Positions 1 through 7,960 of a stretch of 34,940 nt of DNA are shown here, in pieces. Made by a program: the position numbers and the translations under genes. The DNA is from Bacteroidales bacterium (GTDB taxonomy: Bacteria > Bacteroidota > Bacteroidia > Bacteroidales > Marinilabiliaceae): positions 1 through 34,940 of the forward strand of contig JAKSLF010000029.1 of assembly GCA_024401355.1 (NCBI GenBank), read 5' to 3'. Position 1 is the stretch's first letter, and each line of letters begins with the position of its first letter. A model generated the notes under the pieces. It had not been told where the DNA came from. It saw only the letters and a program-made list of their open reading frames with translations, and did no database searches.

Positions 1-1
1 A

Positions 2-1648
2 AATCATATTAAAGGGAGCAAATACAGGTGCCCAATAGACACAGACCAGTTCCAGAAGATAAGGGAACAAGGGATGTTATACGTTGACAAGACAGACATG
101 ATGTATGATCTTGCCGATAGGTATAGTTATGTTTTTCTGGCTCGTCCTCGTCGTTTTGGCAAGTCTCTGCTTTGCAACACCTTCATGGCCTACTTCCTGG
201 GACAGAAGGAACTGTTTGAAGGGCTGAAGGTGATGGAGCTGGAGAAGGAGTGGAAAAAATTTCCTGTCCTACACTTCACCATGAGTGGATTGAAGAACCT
301 GTCGGTAAGTGAAGCAAAGACGAAATTGGAGAGTCTGATTAGAGGCTATGAGAATATATATGGTAAAGATACACTTTCTATAACTCCAGGTGATCGTTTC
401 CGTGATTTGATTCACAATGCCGCCCAACAGGCAGGAGAGAAGGTAGTGGTCATTCTTGACGAATATGACTCTCCTATCATGCGTCTGATGTATGATGAGG
501 AGCAACTTGATGCGATGCGTTCAATGTTGCGTGAATTCTATCAGGTGCTGAAGGACGAAGGGGCTTATCTACGTTTTGTCTTCATCACAGGCGTCACCAA
601 GTTCTCACAGCTCAGCATTTTCTCAGAGTTGAATAACCTGAAACAGATTTCGATGTTGGATGAATACTCTGGCATCTGCGGCATCACCCAGGAAGAACTT
701 AACACCGAGTTACGTCCTTGCGTGGAGGAATACGCTCAGAATCTGAAGATAACAGTCGATGAAGCATACGCTTTGTTGAAGAAGAACTATGATGGTTATC
801 ATTTCTCCAAGAACAGCCAAGATATATATGCCCCTTTCAGCCTGCTTAATGCCCTGAACGACAACGAAGCTTCGTACTATTGGTTTGAGACCGGCACGAC
901 AAAGTCCTTAATCGAACATCTTCAGCATCATCCGGAGTTCAATCCATTGGATTTTGACGGTGCTGAACTGTCATTGGGAGCATTCAATGCTCCATGTGAA
1001 TCTGCGGACACTCCGATTCCATTGCTATACCAGAGTGGATATCTGACAATACAGAATTATAATAAGGAAGATGAAGTGTATAATCTTCATTTTCCAAACT
1101 ATGAGGTCCGTCAAGGGATGGTATCAGGATTGTCTAATTATTTGCTTAACACAGACAACCTAGAGCGAGATGCAATAGTTCTTGCCATGTCCAGATCTCT
1201 TAAACGCGGAGACCTGTCAGAGGCTTTGCTACAGCTTCGTTCCTACATTGCCAGCCTGCCTTACGACATCATCACCAAGAAGGAATGGATGGCAAGGAAG
1301 AAGCGCGAGGCCTTCTATAAACTACTAATCTATGTCATCTTCTCTATGCTCAATAGCAAAGTTGATACCGAGGTCAAGAGTATTCTGGGTCGTGCCGACG
1401 TGGTAATCAAGACTCAATCGGACATCTATGTGCTCGAACTGAAGGTGGATGACACGGTTGAGAATGCTTTGGCACAGATTGACGGCAAAGGGTATGCTAT
1501 ACCTTACGAGGCTGACGGTCGGGAAGTAACCAAGTGCGGAATCAGCATATCAAGCGAACAGCGCAACATCACTCATTGGCGCATCACAAATGCAGATGGC
1601 GAAGTAATTGAAGACAAGGATTTTATCAATGCAAATAACATGAAATAA
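2..1648 (+). CDS. AAA-ATPase-like / PD-(D/E)XK nuclease-superfamily protein, 5' partial
   Basis: The reading frame is open to the left edge, and the codons before the first in-window ATG (74) still match the family (a DQFQKIREQG segment just before LYVDKT), so the true start lies outside the window. Counting from the ATG at 74, a Walker A-like motif (RPRRFGKSLL) sits at residues 24-33, a Walker B-like VVVILDEYDSPI near 125-136, and a conserved ITGVTKFSQLSIFSELNN block near 170-187. The C-terminal part (about 440-500) has the PD-(D/E)XK pattern GRADVVI...VLELKV followed by a conserved KGYAIPY. This two-domain family (AAA-ATPase-like plus PDDEXK_9) is very abundant in Bacteroidales and has many copies per genome. 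Its function is not established; a defence or mobile-element link is only speculation. Family assignment is firm, role unknown. Confidence 0.85.
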   Translation, partial: NHIKGSKYRCPIDTDQFQKIREQGMLYVDKTDMMYDLADRYSYVFLARPRRFGKSLLCNTFMAYFLGQKELFEGLKVMELEKEWKKFPVLHFTMSGLKNLSVSEAKTKLESLIRGYENIYGKDTLSITPGDRFRDLIHNAAQQAGEKVVVILDEYDSPIMRLMYDEEQLDAMRSMLREFYQVLKDEGAYLRFVFITGVTKFSQLSIFSELNNLKQISMLDEYSGICGITQEELNTELRPCVEEYAQNLKITVDEAYALLKKNYDGYHFSKNSQDIYAPFSLLNALNDNEASYYWFETGTTKSLIEHLQHHPEFNPLDFDGAELSLGAFNAPCESADTPIPLLYQSGYLTIQNYNKEDEVYNLHFPNYEVRQGMVSGLSNYLLNTDNLERDAIVLAMSRSLKRGDLSEALLQLRSYIASLPYDIITKKEWMARKKREAFYKLLIYVIFSMLNSKVDTEVKSILGRADVVIKTQSDIYVLELKVDDTVENALAQIDGKGYAIPYEADGREVTKCGISISSEQRNITHWRITNADGEVIEDKDFINANNMK

Positions 1649-1957
1649 GGGATTAACAACGCACTTGTGTTAACCCCTGATATTCCTTATAACAAAAAAC
1701 CAAAGAACGATATATGGCCAAAGGGGCTGCGGAGAGCCCGAAAGTGCCCAAGCACGTTTGCTTGAATATCATGCCAGACTCTGATTGAAATCTGACAATG
1801 CAAAGTTAGGGCAAAGAGAGGTGGTTGGCAATACCTAAAATGTGTCATTTTTTATGGGTGGGAATACCATGTAATAGGTAGAGAGACGAGAAAAGCGGAA
1901 GAGATTAGAGGAGAAAATTATTATATAGCAATTATTTTTCGTATCTTTGCACGAAAT
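1649..1957. other. Intergenic region with three small inverted repeats and the purM promoter
   Basis: There is no gene in this 309-base stretch. Directly after the stop codon of the ATPase gene is an imperfect hairpin (GGGATTAACA 1649-1658 with TGTTAACCC 1668-1676). It has no T-run, so it is a weak terminator candidate at best. Two further short hairpins follow: GGGCT/AGCCC (1724-1728 with 1735-1739) and CAAGCA/TGCTTG (1749-1754 with 1759-1764). The right end carries the purM promoter. I recognise no known structured RNA here. Confidence 0.4.
1942..1949 (+). promoter_or_regulatory. Bacteroidetes -7 box for purM-prfA
   Basis: TATCTTTG matches TAnnTTTG exactly. Transcription would begin near 1956, about 55 bases before the purM ATG at 2012. 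This argues against the earlier TTG codon at 1958 as the start. No clear -33 TTTG is seen. Confidence 0.6.
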
Positions 1958-2011
1958 TTGGGGTTATGCTTCCACGTCGGAGGCAGAGGACACCCGAAAA
2001 GGATAAAAACG

Positions 2012-3178
2012 ATGAGTTCAGAAAGATATAACCTGCGCGGCGTTTCCGCATCAAAGGAAGATGTGCACAACGCCATCAAGAACATCGACAAAGGCCTTTA
2101 TCCAAAGGCTTTCTGCAAGATAATACCAGACATACTCGGTGGTGATCCAAACTACTGCAACATCATGCATGCCGACGGTGCCGGCACAAAGTCGTCGCTT
2201 GCCTATATGTATTGGAAAGAGACTGGTGACCTCAGCGTATGGAAAGGCATAGCGCAGGATGCGCTCATCATGAACATCGACGACTTGCTTTGCGTAGGTG
2301 CTGTTGACAACATCCTTGTTTCGTCGACTATCGGTCGTAACAAGATGCTCGTGCCTGGCGAGGTAATTTCGGCTATCATCAATGGTACAGACGAGCTGCT
2401 GGCAGAACTACGCGAGATGGGCGTAGGCGTATATGCAACTGGTGGTGAGACTGCTGACGTGGGTGACCTTGTAAGAACAATCATCGTAGACTCGACAGTC
2501 ACTTGCCGCATGAAGCGCTCGGACGTCATCGACAATGCGAACATCCGTCCTGGTGACGTAATAGTTGGTTTGGCATCATACGGCCAGGCAACATACGAGA
2601 AGGAATACAATGGTGGCATGGGCTCGAACGGATTGACATCGGCACGTCACGACGTGTTTGCCAAGTATCTTGCAAAGAGTTATCCGGAGAGCTATGATGC
2701 GGCAGTGCCAGAAGACCTTGTATACTCGGGCAAGTTGCGCCTGACAGACGAGGTGGAAGGTTCGCCAATCAACGCAGGAAAACTTGTGCTTTCGCCAACA
2801 CGTACATACGCTCCGGTTGTCAAGAAATTGCTTGATGAATTGCGTCCAAAGATTCATGGTATGGTACATTGCTCGGGTGGTGCGCAGACCAAAGTGCTCC
2901 ACTTTGTAGAGAATGTACATGTCATCAAAGACAACCTCTTCCCAGTGCCACCACTCTTCAAGACTATCAAGGAGCAGAGCGGAACAGACTGGAAGGAGAT
3001 GTATAAGGTATTCAATATGGGTCACCGTCTTGAAGTATACCTCGACAAGGAGAATGCGCAGAAGGTGATGGAGATAAGCAAGTCGTTTGGCATCGACGCC
3101 CAGATAATCGGACGCATCGAGGCATCGGACAAGACGAAGCTCACCATAAACAGCGAATTCGGCACATTCGAATATTAA
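2012..3178 (+). CDS. purM: Phosphoribosylformylglycinamidine cyclo-ligase (AIR synthase)
   Basis: The protein makes aminoimidazole ribonucleotide from FGAM with ATP, in the fifth step of purine synthesis in the cytoplasm. It is 388 residues from the ATG at 2012; the frame is open further upstream to a TTG at 1958, but that would lie at the predicted transcription start and adds residues with no family match. PurM/AIRS family features are HADGAGTKS at about 53-61, MNIDDLLCVGA at about 87-97 and ATGGETADVGD at about 142-152. It resembles the longer Bacteroidetes form, which differs clearly from the E. coli enzyme. prfA starts 6 bases after the stop, so the two are co-transcribed. The pairing of purM with prfA is, from memory, common in Bacteroidales. 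Confidence 0.88.
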   Translation: MSSERYNLRGVSASKEDVHNAIKNIDKGLYPKAFCKIIPDILGGDPNYCNIMHADGAGTKSSLAYMYWKETGDLSVWKGIAQDALIMNIDDLLCVGAVDNILVSSTIGRNKMLVPGEVISAIINGTDELLAELREMGVGVYATGGETADVGDLVRTIIVDSTVTCRMKRSDVIDNANIRPGDVIVGLASYGQATYEKEYNGGMGSNGLTSARHDVFAKYLAKSYPESYDAAVPEDLVYSGKLRLTDEVEGSPINAGKLVLSPTRTYAPVVKKLLDELRPKIHGMVHCSGGAQTKVLHFVENVHVIKDNLFPVPPLFKTIKEQSGTDWKEMYKVFNMGHRLEVYLDKENAQKVMEISKSFGIDAQIIGRIEASDKTKLTINSEFGTFEY

Positions 3179-3184
3179 TCAGAT

Positions 3185-4294
3185 ATGGCAGAAAACACTA
3201 TATTAAGCAAGCTTGAAGGACTTATGTCGCGATATGATGAAGTGTCGACACTCATCACGGACCCAGGCGTAATAGCCGACCAGAAGCGATATGTCAAGCT
3301 ATCGAAGGAATATAAAGACCTTGGCGACATCTTGAAGAAGAGAGATGAATACGTCAAGGCGCTCAATGGTCTAGAAGAGGCAAAGGACATACTGGCCAAC
3401 GAGAGCGACCCAGACATGAAGGAGATGGCCCGTGAAGAGGCTAACGAATGTGAGCGACAGATACCAATACTCGAGGAAGAGATAAAGTTGTTGCTGATAC
3501 CTTCGGACCCTCAGGACGACCGCAATGCCATATTGGAAATACGTGGCGGTACGGGTGGCGACGAGGCAGCGATCTTTGCTGGTGACCTGTTGCGCATGTA
3601 CACCAAGTATTGCGAGACAAAGGGATGGAACCTGACAATCTCGAGTGCATCGGAAGGTGCTGCAGGCGGATTCAAGGAAGTAATATGCTCGGTGACAGGC
3701 GAGAAGGTATACGGCACATTGAAATACGAGTCGGGTGTACACCGTGTGCAGCGAGTACCTGCAACAGAGACTCAGGGACGTGTGCACACATCGGCTGCTT
3801 CGGTAGCGATATTGCCAGAGGCGCAGGAGTTTGATGTAGTGATCAACGAAGGTGAGATAAAGTGGGATACATTCCGAAGCGGTGGTGCTGGTGGACAGAA
3901 CGTCAACAAGGTGGAATCTGGTGTACGCTTGCGTTATAACTGGAAGAACCCTAATACAGGAGCCGTAGAGGAGATACTGATAGAATGTACGGAGACACGT
4001 GACCAGCCAAAGAACAAGGAGCGTGCATTGAGTCGTCTGCGTACGTTCATCTATGACAAGGAGCACCAGAAGTATATCGACGACATTGCACAGAAGCGCA
4101 AGACCCTCGTATCAACAGGTGACCGTTCGGCAAAGATCAGAACATACAACTATCCTCAGGGACGTATCACAGACCACCGAATAAACTACACCATCTACAA
4201 CCTTAATGCGTTTATGGACGGTGACATTCAGGACTGCATTGACCACTTGATAGTGGCAGAGAATGCAGAGCGACTGAAGGAGAGCGAGCTTTGA
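3185..4294 (+). CDS. prfA: Peptide chain release factor 1
   Basis: RF1 reads UAA and UAG stop codons in the ribosomal A site and triggers release of the finished peptide. The 369-residue length fits the family (about 355-370). The codon-reading PxT motif is seen as PAT at 192-194, which is the RF1 form (RF2 has SPF). The peptidyl-hydrolysis GGQ motif is at about 236-238 within RSGGAGGQNVN. The N-terminal helical domain spans roughly 1-105. It follows purM by 6 bases, has no promoter of its own, and ends in a strong intrinsic terminator. Confidence 0.96.
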   Translation: MAENTILSKLEGLMSRYDEVSTLITDPGVIADQKRYVKLSKEYKDLGDILKKRDEYVKALNGLEEAKDILANESDPDMKEMAREEANECERQIPILEEEIKLLLIPSDPQDDRNAILEIRGGTGGDEAAIFAGDLLRMYTKYCETKGWNLTISSASEGAAGGFKEVICSVTGEKVYGTLKYESGVHRVQRVPATETQGRVHTSAASVAILPEAQEFDVVINEGEIKWDTFRSGGAGGQNVNKVESGVRLRYNWKNPNTGAVEEILIECTETRDQPKNKERALSRLRTFIYDKEHQKYIDDIAQKRKTLVSTGDRSAKIRTYNYPQGRITDHRINYTIYNLNAFMDGDIQDCIDHLIVAENAERLKESEL

Positions 4295-4326
4295 CAATGG
4301 ACAATGGATAATTGATAATGGACAAT
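4295..4326 (+). repeat. Degenerate ACAATGG/ATAATTG intergenic repeat
   Basis: Directly after prfA the sequence runs through several near-copies of a 7-8 base word (GACAATGG, ACAATGG, ATAATTG, ATAATGG, ACAATGA). Translated on the reverse strand it gives a SIIHCPLS-like string. Such AT-rich strings are commonly seen between genes in Bacteroidales and are often mis-called as protein ends. Its function is unknown. Confidence 0.55.
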
Positions 4327-4329
4327 GAA

Positions 4330-4360
4330 GAGAGGTGCTATAAGGCATCTCTTTTTTTTT
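4330..4360 (+). terminator. Intrinsic terminator of purM-prfA
   Basis: Stem GAGAGGTGC (4330-4338) pairs with GCATCTCTT (4345-4353), 9 pairs including two G-U, and runs into a T-tract to 4360. Confidence 0.85.
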
Positions 4361-4371
4361 CGCTGATTGGA

Positions 4372-4409
4372 CAAAAAAAGAGAAAGGGGCATCCGGAAAG
4401 GACGCCCCT
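4372..4409 (-). terminator. Intrinsic terminator of the lipocalin-like lipoprotein gene
   Basis: On the minus strand AGGGGCGTCC pairs with GGATGCCCCT (plus-strand arms 4385-4394 and 4400-4409). The seventh pair is G-U on this strand but A-C on the other, which favours the minus strand. A T-rich tract follows (4372-4384). Confidence 0.8.
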
Positions 4410-4433
4410 AAAATGTTTTATGGAAACTAAATA

Positions 4434-5090
4434 TTACTCGCGGTTTGCATCGAGACGAGTCATATCGAGCTTAGAAGTACCGTTAGTAAGAACGAGCTTC
4501 TCAACGTCGTTAGTCTCGATAGCCCATGGCATAGAGAACTCCTGACCAGAAGCAGCCTTAACCTGGAAAGTGATAGAGTCGCCAGTAAGATCCCAGTGCT
4601 TGAACTCGATGTTCTGCTGACCGATGCTGTTTGCACGACCACGCTTACGGAGTTCCATAGTGATCTTGTTGCCTTCAGTAGCCCACTTACCGAGGAGGTT
4701 AGTGTACTTGAAACCAGGAACCTTAACGCCACCCTGGTAAGCAACGAGCTTGCCGTCAACTTCCTTATACTTGATTTCGATAGGAGAACCTTCGATGAGT
4801 TCCTCAGATGGATTCTCGATAGTAACAACGATATCCTCGCCGTCAGTAGCGATAGTTACGTCGTTGCCGTTGATTTCCTTAATAGTACCCTTCTTGACAG
4901 GAGCAGCTGCGAGTTCAGCAGCCTCAGCGCTCTGCTCAGCACCAGCTGTGCATGCTGTGCTGTCCTGGTTTGCACACTGCTCAGTTGCCTCAGCATTGTC
5001 CTGAGCCTGGTTGTCAGCTGACTTGTTGCAGCTGCAAGATGCGAATGCTGCAACGATAGCAGCAGAAGCAAGAATGTTTACGAATTTCAT
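4434..5090 (-). CDS. Lipocalin-like lipoprotein, function unknown
   Basis: The 218-residue protein starts with a lipoprotein signal: a hydrophobic stretch ending FASC, with Cys19 as the likely lipid-carrying residue and a second Cys at 21. Residues about 22-65 are a low-complexity linker rich in Ala, Gln, Glu and Asn. A small beta-rich segment follows (GTIKEINGNDVTIATDGED). The C-terminal half begins with LLGKWATEGNKITMELR (about 132-148) and has alternating strands, a pattern typical of small Bacteroidales lipocalin-like or NlpE-like lipoproteins. No enzymatic motif is visible. It is transcribed alone, with its own promoter and terminator. The lipoprotein call is firm; the lipocalin-like fold is an inference. 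Confidence 0.7.
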   Translation of the reverse strand: MKFVNILASAAIVAAFASCSCNKSADNQAQDNAEATEQCANQDSTACTAGAEQSAEAAELAAAPVKKGTIKEINGNDVTIATDGEDIVVTIENPSEELIEGSPIEIKYKEVDGKLVAYQGGVKVPGFKYTNLLGKWATEGNKITMELRKRGRANSIGQQNIEFKHWDLTGDSITFQVKAASGQEFSMPWAIETNDVEKLVLTNGTSKLDMTRLDANRE

Positions 5091-5194
5091 TTTTTAGAGA
5101 TATTTTTGAGTTAATAATTATTTTGTCGCTTGCCTTAATTTATAAAATTATCATCCTTCAATCACATTATACTGACGAAGAACTAAATTTGTTG

Positions 5195-5202
5195 CAAAAC
5201 TA
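5195..5202 (-). promoter_or_regulatory. -7 box upstream of the lipoprotein gene
   Basis: TAGTTTTG on the minus strand fits TAnnTTTG. A TTTG lies 24 bases further upstream (5227-5230), slightly far for a -33 box. The leader to the ATG at 5090 would be about 100 bases. Confidence 0.5.
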
Positions 5203-5292
5203 TCAAATATTTTGGTTCCTTGTGCTCAAAAAACGAAAATATTATATTATTTAACAAACAAAACCTACAATAGACACTATTTTTATATGAAA

Positions 5293-5315
5293 GGGGGCAC
5301 TAACATGGTGCCCCC
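5293..5315 (-). terminator. Probable terminator hairpin after glnN
   Basis: A perfect 8-pair stem, GGGGGCAC (5293-5300) and GTGCCCCC (5308-5315), lies 54 bases past the glnN stop. The T-run on the minus strand is only TTTCAT, so termination strength is uncertain. Confidence 0.55.
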
Positions 5316-5368
5316 CCTAAGTTTGGTGTATGATTAAACAGCGGCTAATTAAACCGACTCTTTATCTA

Positions 5369-7555
5369 CTAACGGAAGAAGAGGAGCTCACGATACTTTG
5401 GCAATGGCCACATCTCGTTGTCGATGATAAGCTCGAGCTTGTCGACATGGTAGCGGATAGCATCCTGATGTGGGTGAACATTATCGTGGTAAGCGACAGC
5501 CTTAGCGTCAACACCATCGATAGCATTAGCAGCCTTACGAGCATCGATCATAGCCTGAGTCTCCTTGCGGATAATAGTCACGTGCTCAGAGATCTTACGG
5601 ATAAGCTCCTTCTCGTTCTCTACCATAGCGTCAGCCTCAGCGCCGAAAACATCCTTCATACCCTTAACGTTGCTGATGAGAGTATTCTGATACTTGAGGG
5701 CAGTAGGAACGATATGGTTGATAACGATTTCGCCCATAACACGAGCCTCAATCTGCTCCTTGAGGACATACTTCTCATACTCGACCTCAGCACGAGCCTC
5801 GAGCTCACGGTCAGTAAGGATACCGCTCTCGACGAGAACCTTCTTAGCGTGAGGAGTAACCATCTTAGAGATAGACTCTGGAACGCTTGTGATGTTAGAG
5901 AGACCACGCTTAGCAGCTTCAGCCTTCCATTCGTCAGAATAGCCGTTACCGTCGAAGTGGATAGGAGAGCTTTCGATAATGAGTCGGCGGATTTCCTGGA
6001 AGAGAGCCTCATCCTTCTTAACACCCTTAGCGATAAGAGCATCGACATTCTTCTTGAACTCAACGAGCTGCTCAGCGACCATAGCATTGATAGCAGTCAT
6101 AGCGCCAGCGCAGTTAGCCTGTGAACCTACAGCACGGAACTCGAAGCGGTCGCCAGTGAAAGCGAATGGTGAAGTACGGTTACGGTCAGTATTATCAACC
6201 AAGATCTCTGGAAGACGACCAATACCAAGTTTGAGAGCAGTCTTCTCCTCAGGAGTCATCTTAGCGTCGCTAACCTTCTCAACGATAGAGTCGAGCATAG
6301 CAGTAAGCTGAGTGCCGAGGAAGATAGAGATGATTGAAGGAGGTGCCTCGTTGGCGCCGAGACGATGCTGGTTAGAAGAGTTAAGGATCATAGAACGGAG
6401 GAGATCCTGTCCCTTATATACTGCAGCCATCACGTTAGTCAAGAAAGTGAGGAAGAGCAGGTTGCCCTTAGGATTCTTGGCAGGAGCGAAGAGGTTTACA
6501 CCAGTGTTGGTACCGAGTGACCAGTTGTTGTGCTTACCAGAACCGTTGACACCAGCAAAAGGCTTCTCGTGGAGAAGAACCTCAAAGCCATGGTGCTTAG
6601 CGATACGCTTCATTACATCCATAACGAGAAGGTTGTGGTCGTTAGCCAAGTTAACCTCCTCATAGATAGGAGCGAGCTCGAACTGGTTAGGAGCAACCTC
6701 ATTGTGACGAGTCTTAACAGGAATGCCGAGACGCTGACACTGAACCTCGAGGTCGCGCATGAAGATAGCTACACGCTCAGGAATCTGTGCGAAATAGTGG
6801 TCCTCGAGCTGCTGGTTCTTTGCTGAGTTGTTACCGAGCAAAGTACGGCCAGTAAGCATAAGGTCTGGACGAGCCATATAGAGACCCTGGTCAACGAGGA
6901 AGTATTCCTGCTCCCATCCGAGGTAAGAATATACCTTAGTTACATTCTTGTCGAAATACTGGCAAACATCAACAGCAGCCTTATCAACTGCATGAAGTGC
7001 CTTAAGAAGTGGAGTCTTATAGTCGAGCGCATCACCTGTATAAGAGATAAAGATAGTAGGGATGCAAAGAGTAGAACCTACGATAAATGCAGGTGACGAC
7101 ACATCCCATGCAGTATAACCACGAGCCTCGAAAGTAGCTCGGATACCACCGTTAGGGAATGAAGATGCATCAGGCTCCTGCTGTGCGAGGTGCTTGCCTG
7201 CGAACTCTTCGATTACCTTGCCGTCTGGACCATAATTAATAAAACCATCATGTTTCTCAGCAGTACCATCTGTAAGAGGCTGGAACCAGTGAGTATAGTG
7301 AACTGCTCCGTGGTCGATAGCCCAAGCCTTCATACCTGCCGCAACGCCATCGGCAATCTTACGGTCGATAGGTTCGCCACTTGCCATAGCAGCCTTGACC
7401 TGCTTATAAACAGAAGTCTGAAGATACTTCTTCATAGCCTCGTCATTGAACGTGAGTTCACCGTAGAAATCAGGAACTCGGTCCTCTGGCCACTGCATCT
7501 GAGGAGCTTTCTTCTCCATCAGGTCGCCCAACGCTTTAAATCTAAGTGTTGCCAT
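5369..7555 (-). CDS. glnN: Glutamine synthetase type III
   Basis: The enzyme makes glutamine from glutamate, ammonia and ATP in the cytoplasm. At 728 residues it matches the long GSIII class found in Bacteroides and Prevotella rather than the roughly 450-residue GSI. Family blocks are GWEQEYFLVD at about 213-222 (metal-binding glutamates), KTRHNEVAPNQFELAP at about 281-296 and EKPFAGVNGSGKHNNWS at about 330-346, then NRTSPFAFTGDRFEFRAVGS further on. The start at 7555 gives the usual MATLRFKAL N-terminus. It is a single-gene unit with a promoter near 7720. In ammonia-using gut Bacteroidales this class is, from general knowledge, a main nitrogen-assimilation enzyme; no nitrogen-control site could be identified here. 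Confidence 0.95.
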   Translation of the reverse strand: MATLRFKALGDLMEKKAPQMQWPEDRVPDFYGELTFNDEAMKKYLQTSVYKQVKAAMASGEPIDRKIADGVAAGMKAWAIDHGAVHYTHWFQPLTDGTAEKHDGFINYGPDGKVIEEFAGKHLAQQEPDASSFPNGGIRATFEARGYTAWDVSSPAFIVGSTLCIPTIFISYTGDALDYKTPLLKALHAVDKAAVDVCQYFDKNVTKVYSYLGWEQEYFLVDQGLYMARPDLMLTGRTLLGNNSAKNQQLEDHYFAQIPERVAIFMRDLEVQCQRLGIPVKTRHNEVAPNQFELAPIYEEVNLANDHNLLVMDVMKRIAKHHGFEVLLHEKPFAGVNGSGKHNNWSLGTNTGVNLFAPAKNPKGNLLFLTFLTNVMAAVYKGQDLLRSMILNSSNQHRLGANEAPPSIISIFLGTQLTAMLDSIVEKVSDAKMTPEEKTALKLGIGRLPEILVDNTDRNRTSPFAFTGDRFEFRAVGSQANCAGAMTAINAMVAEQLVEFKKNVDALIAKGVKKDEALFQEIRRLIIESSPIHFDGNGYSDEWKAEAAKRGLSNITSVPESISKMVTPHAKKVLVESGILTDRELEARAEVEYEKYVLKEQIEARVMGEIVINHIVPTALKYQNTLISNVKGMKDVFGAEADAMVENEKELIRKISEHVTIIRKETQAMIDARKAANAIDGVDAKAVAYHDNVHPHQDAIRYHVDKLELIIDNEMWPLPKYRELLFFR

Positions 7556-7719
7556 AATTACTGAATTAGATAGTTATTATTTTTTTTCTTTGTTTTCTAA
7601 ACTCAAGCCTTTCGACTTAGACAACAAAACAAGTTTTTCAAACGACCCCCTAATTTTAATAGGGTACTCATAAAATCACTCAAAAATGACTCAGAACCTT
7701 CTTGTTTTATAATCTGACA

Positions 7720-7752
7720 CAAAAATATGGAGGAAATTTATAATTTGCAAGT
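7720..7752 (-). promoter_or_regulatory. glnN promoter
   Basis: On the minus strand the -7 box TATTTTTG (7727-7720) has a TTG-type -33 box (CTTG, 7752-7749) 21 bases upstream. Transcription would start near 7713. Confidence 0.6.
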
Positions 7753-7879
7753 AATTTGCCTAAAATATTGCTAATTTTTGAATAATATAAGGAAAAGTGG
7801 TCGAAAATATAGAAAACAATAACCAAAACTAGGGTTTTTATCATTATTTATCATCAACCCTCACAAAATAAGGGGTACT

Positions 7880-7928
7880 CACAAAAACAAGTAGCACTAT
7901 ATCGTCGGAAACCCGAACAATATAGTGC
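7880..7928 (-). terminator. Intrinsic terminator of the ABC-F gene
   Basis: GCACTATAT (7894-7902) and ATATAGTGC (7920-7928) form a perfect 9-pair outer stem, with an inner TCGG/CCGA pair and TTGTTTTTG following on the minus strand. Confidence 0.8.
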
Positions 7929-7960
7929 CTACATATAGATTTACAAATAAAAAACGAGAT

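Larger units (their letters stand above)
7556..7960. other. Intergenic region: glnN promoter and leader, ABC-F terminator
   Basis: This 405-base AT-rich stretch holds no credible gene. It contains the glnN promoter (7720-7752), a leader of roughly 155 bases with a small CCCTA/TAGGG hairpin near the middle, and the terminator of the upstream ABC-F gene. The word GGGTACTCA occurs twice, in the leader near 7661 and near 7871. I recognise no riboswitch. Confidence 0.5.

Noticed and set aside
1958-2011. TTG at 1958 as purM start
   Set aside because: It falls at the predicted transcript start, and the 18 extra residues have no family match; the ATG at 2012 fits PurM.
5330-6124. 264-codon frame opposite glnN
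   Set aside because: It lies within a well-conserved glutamine synthetase, and its composition is a mirror of glnN codons.
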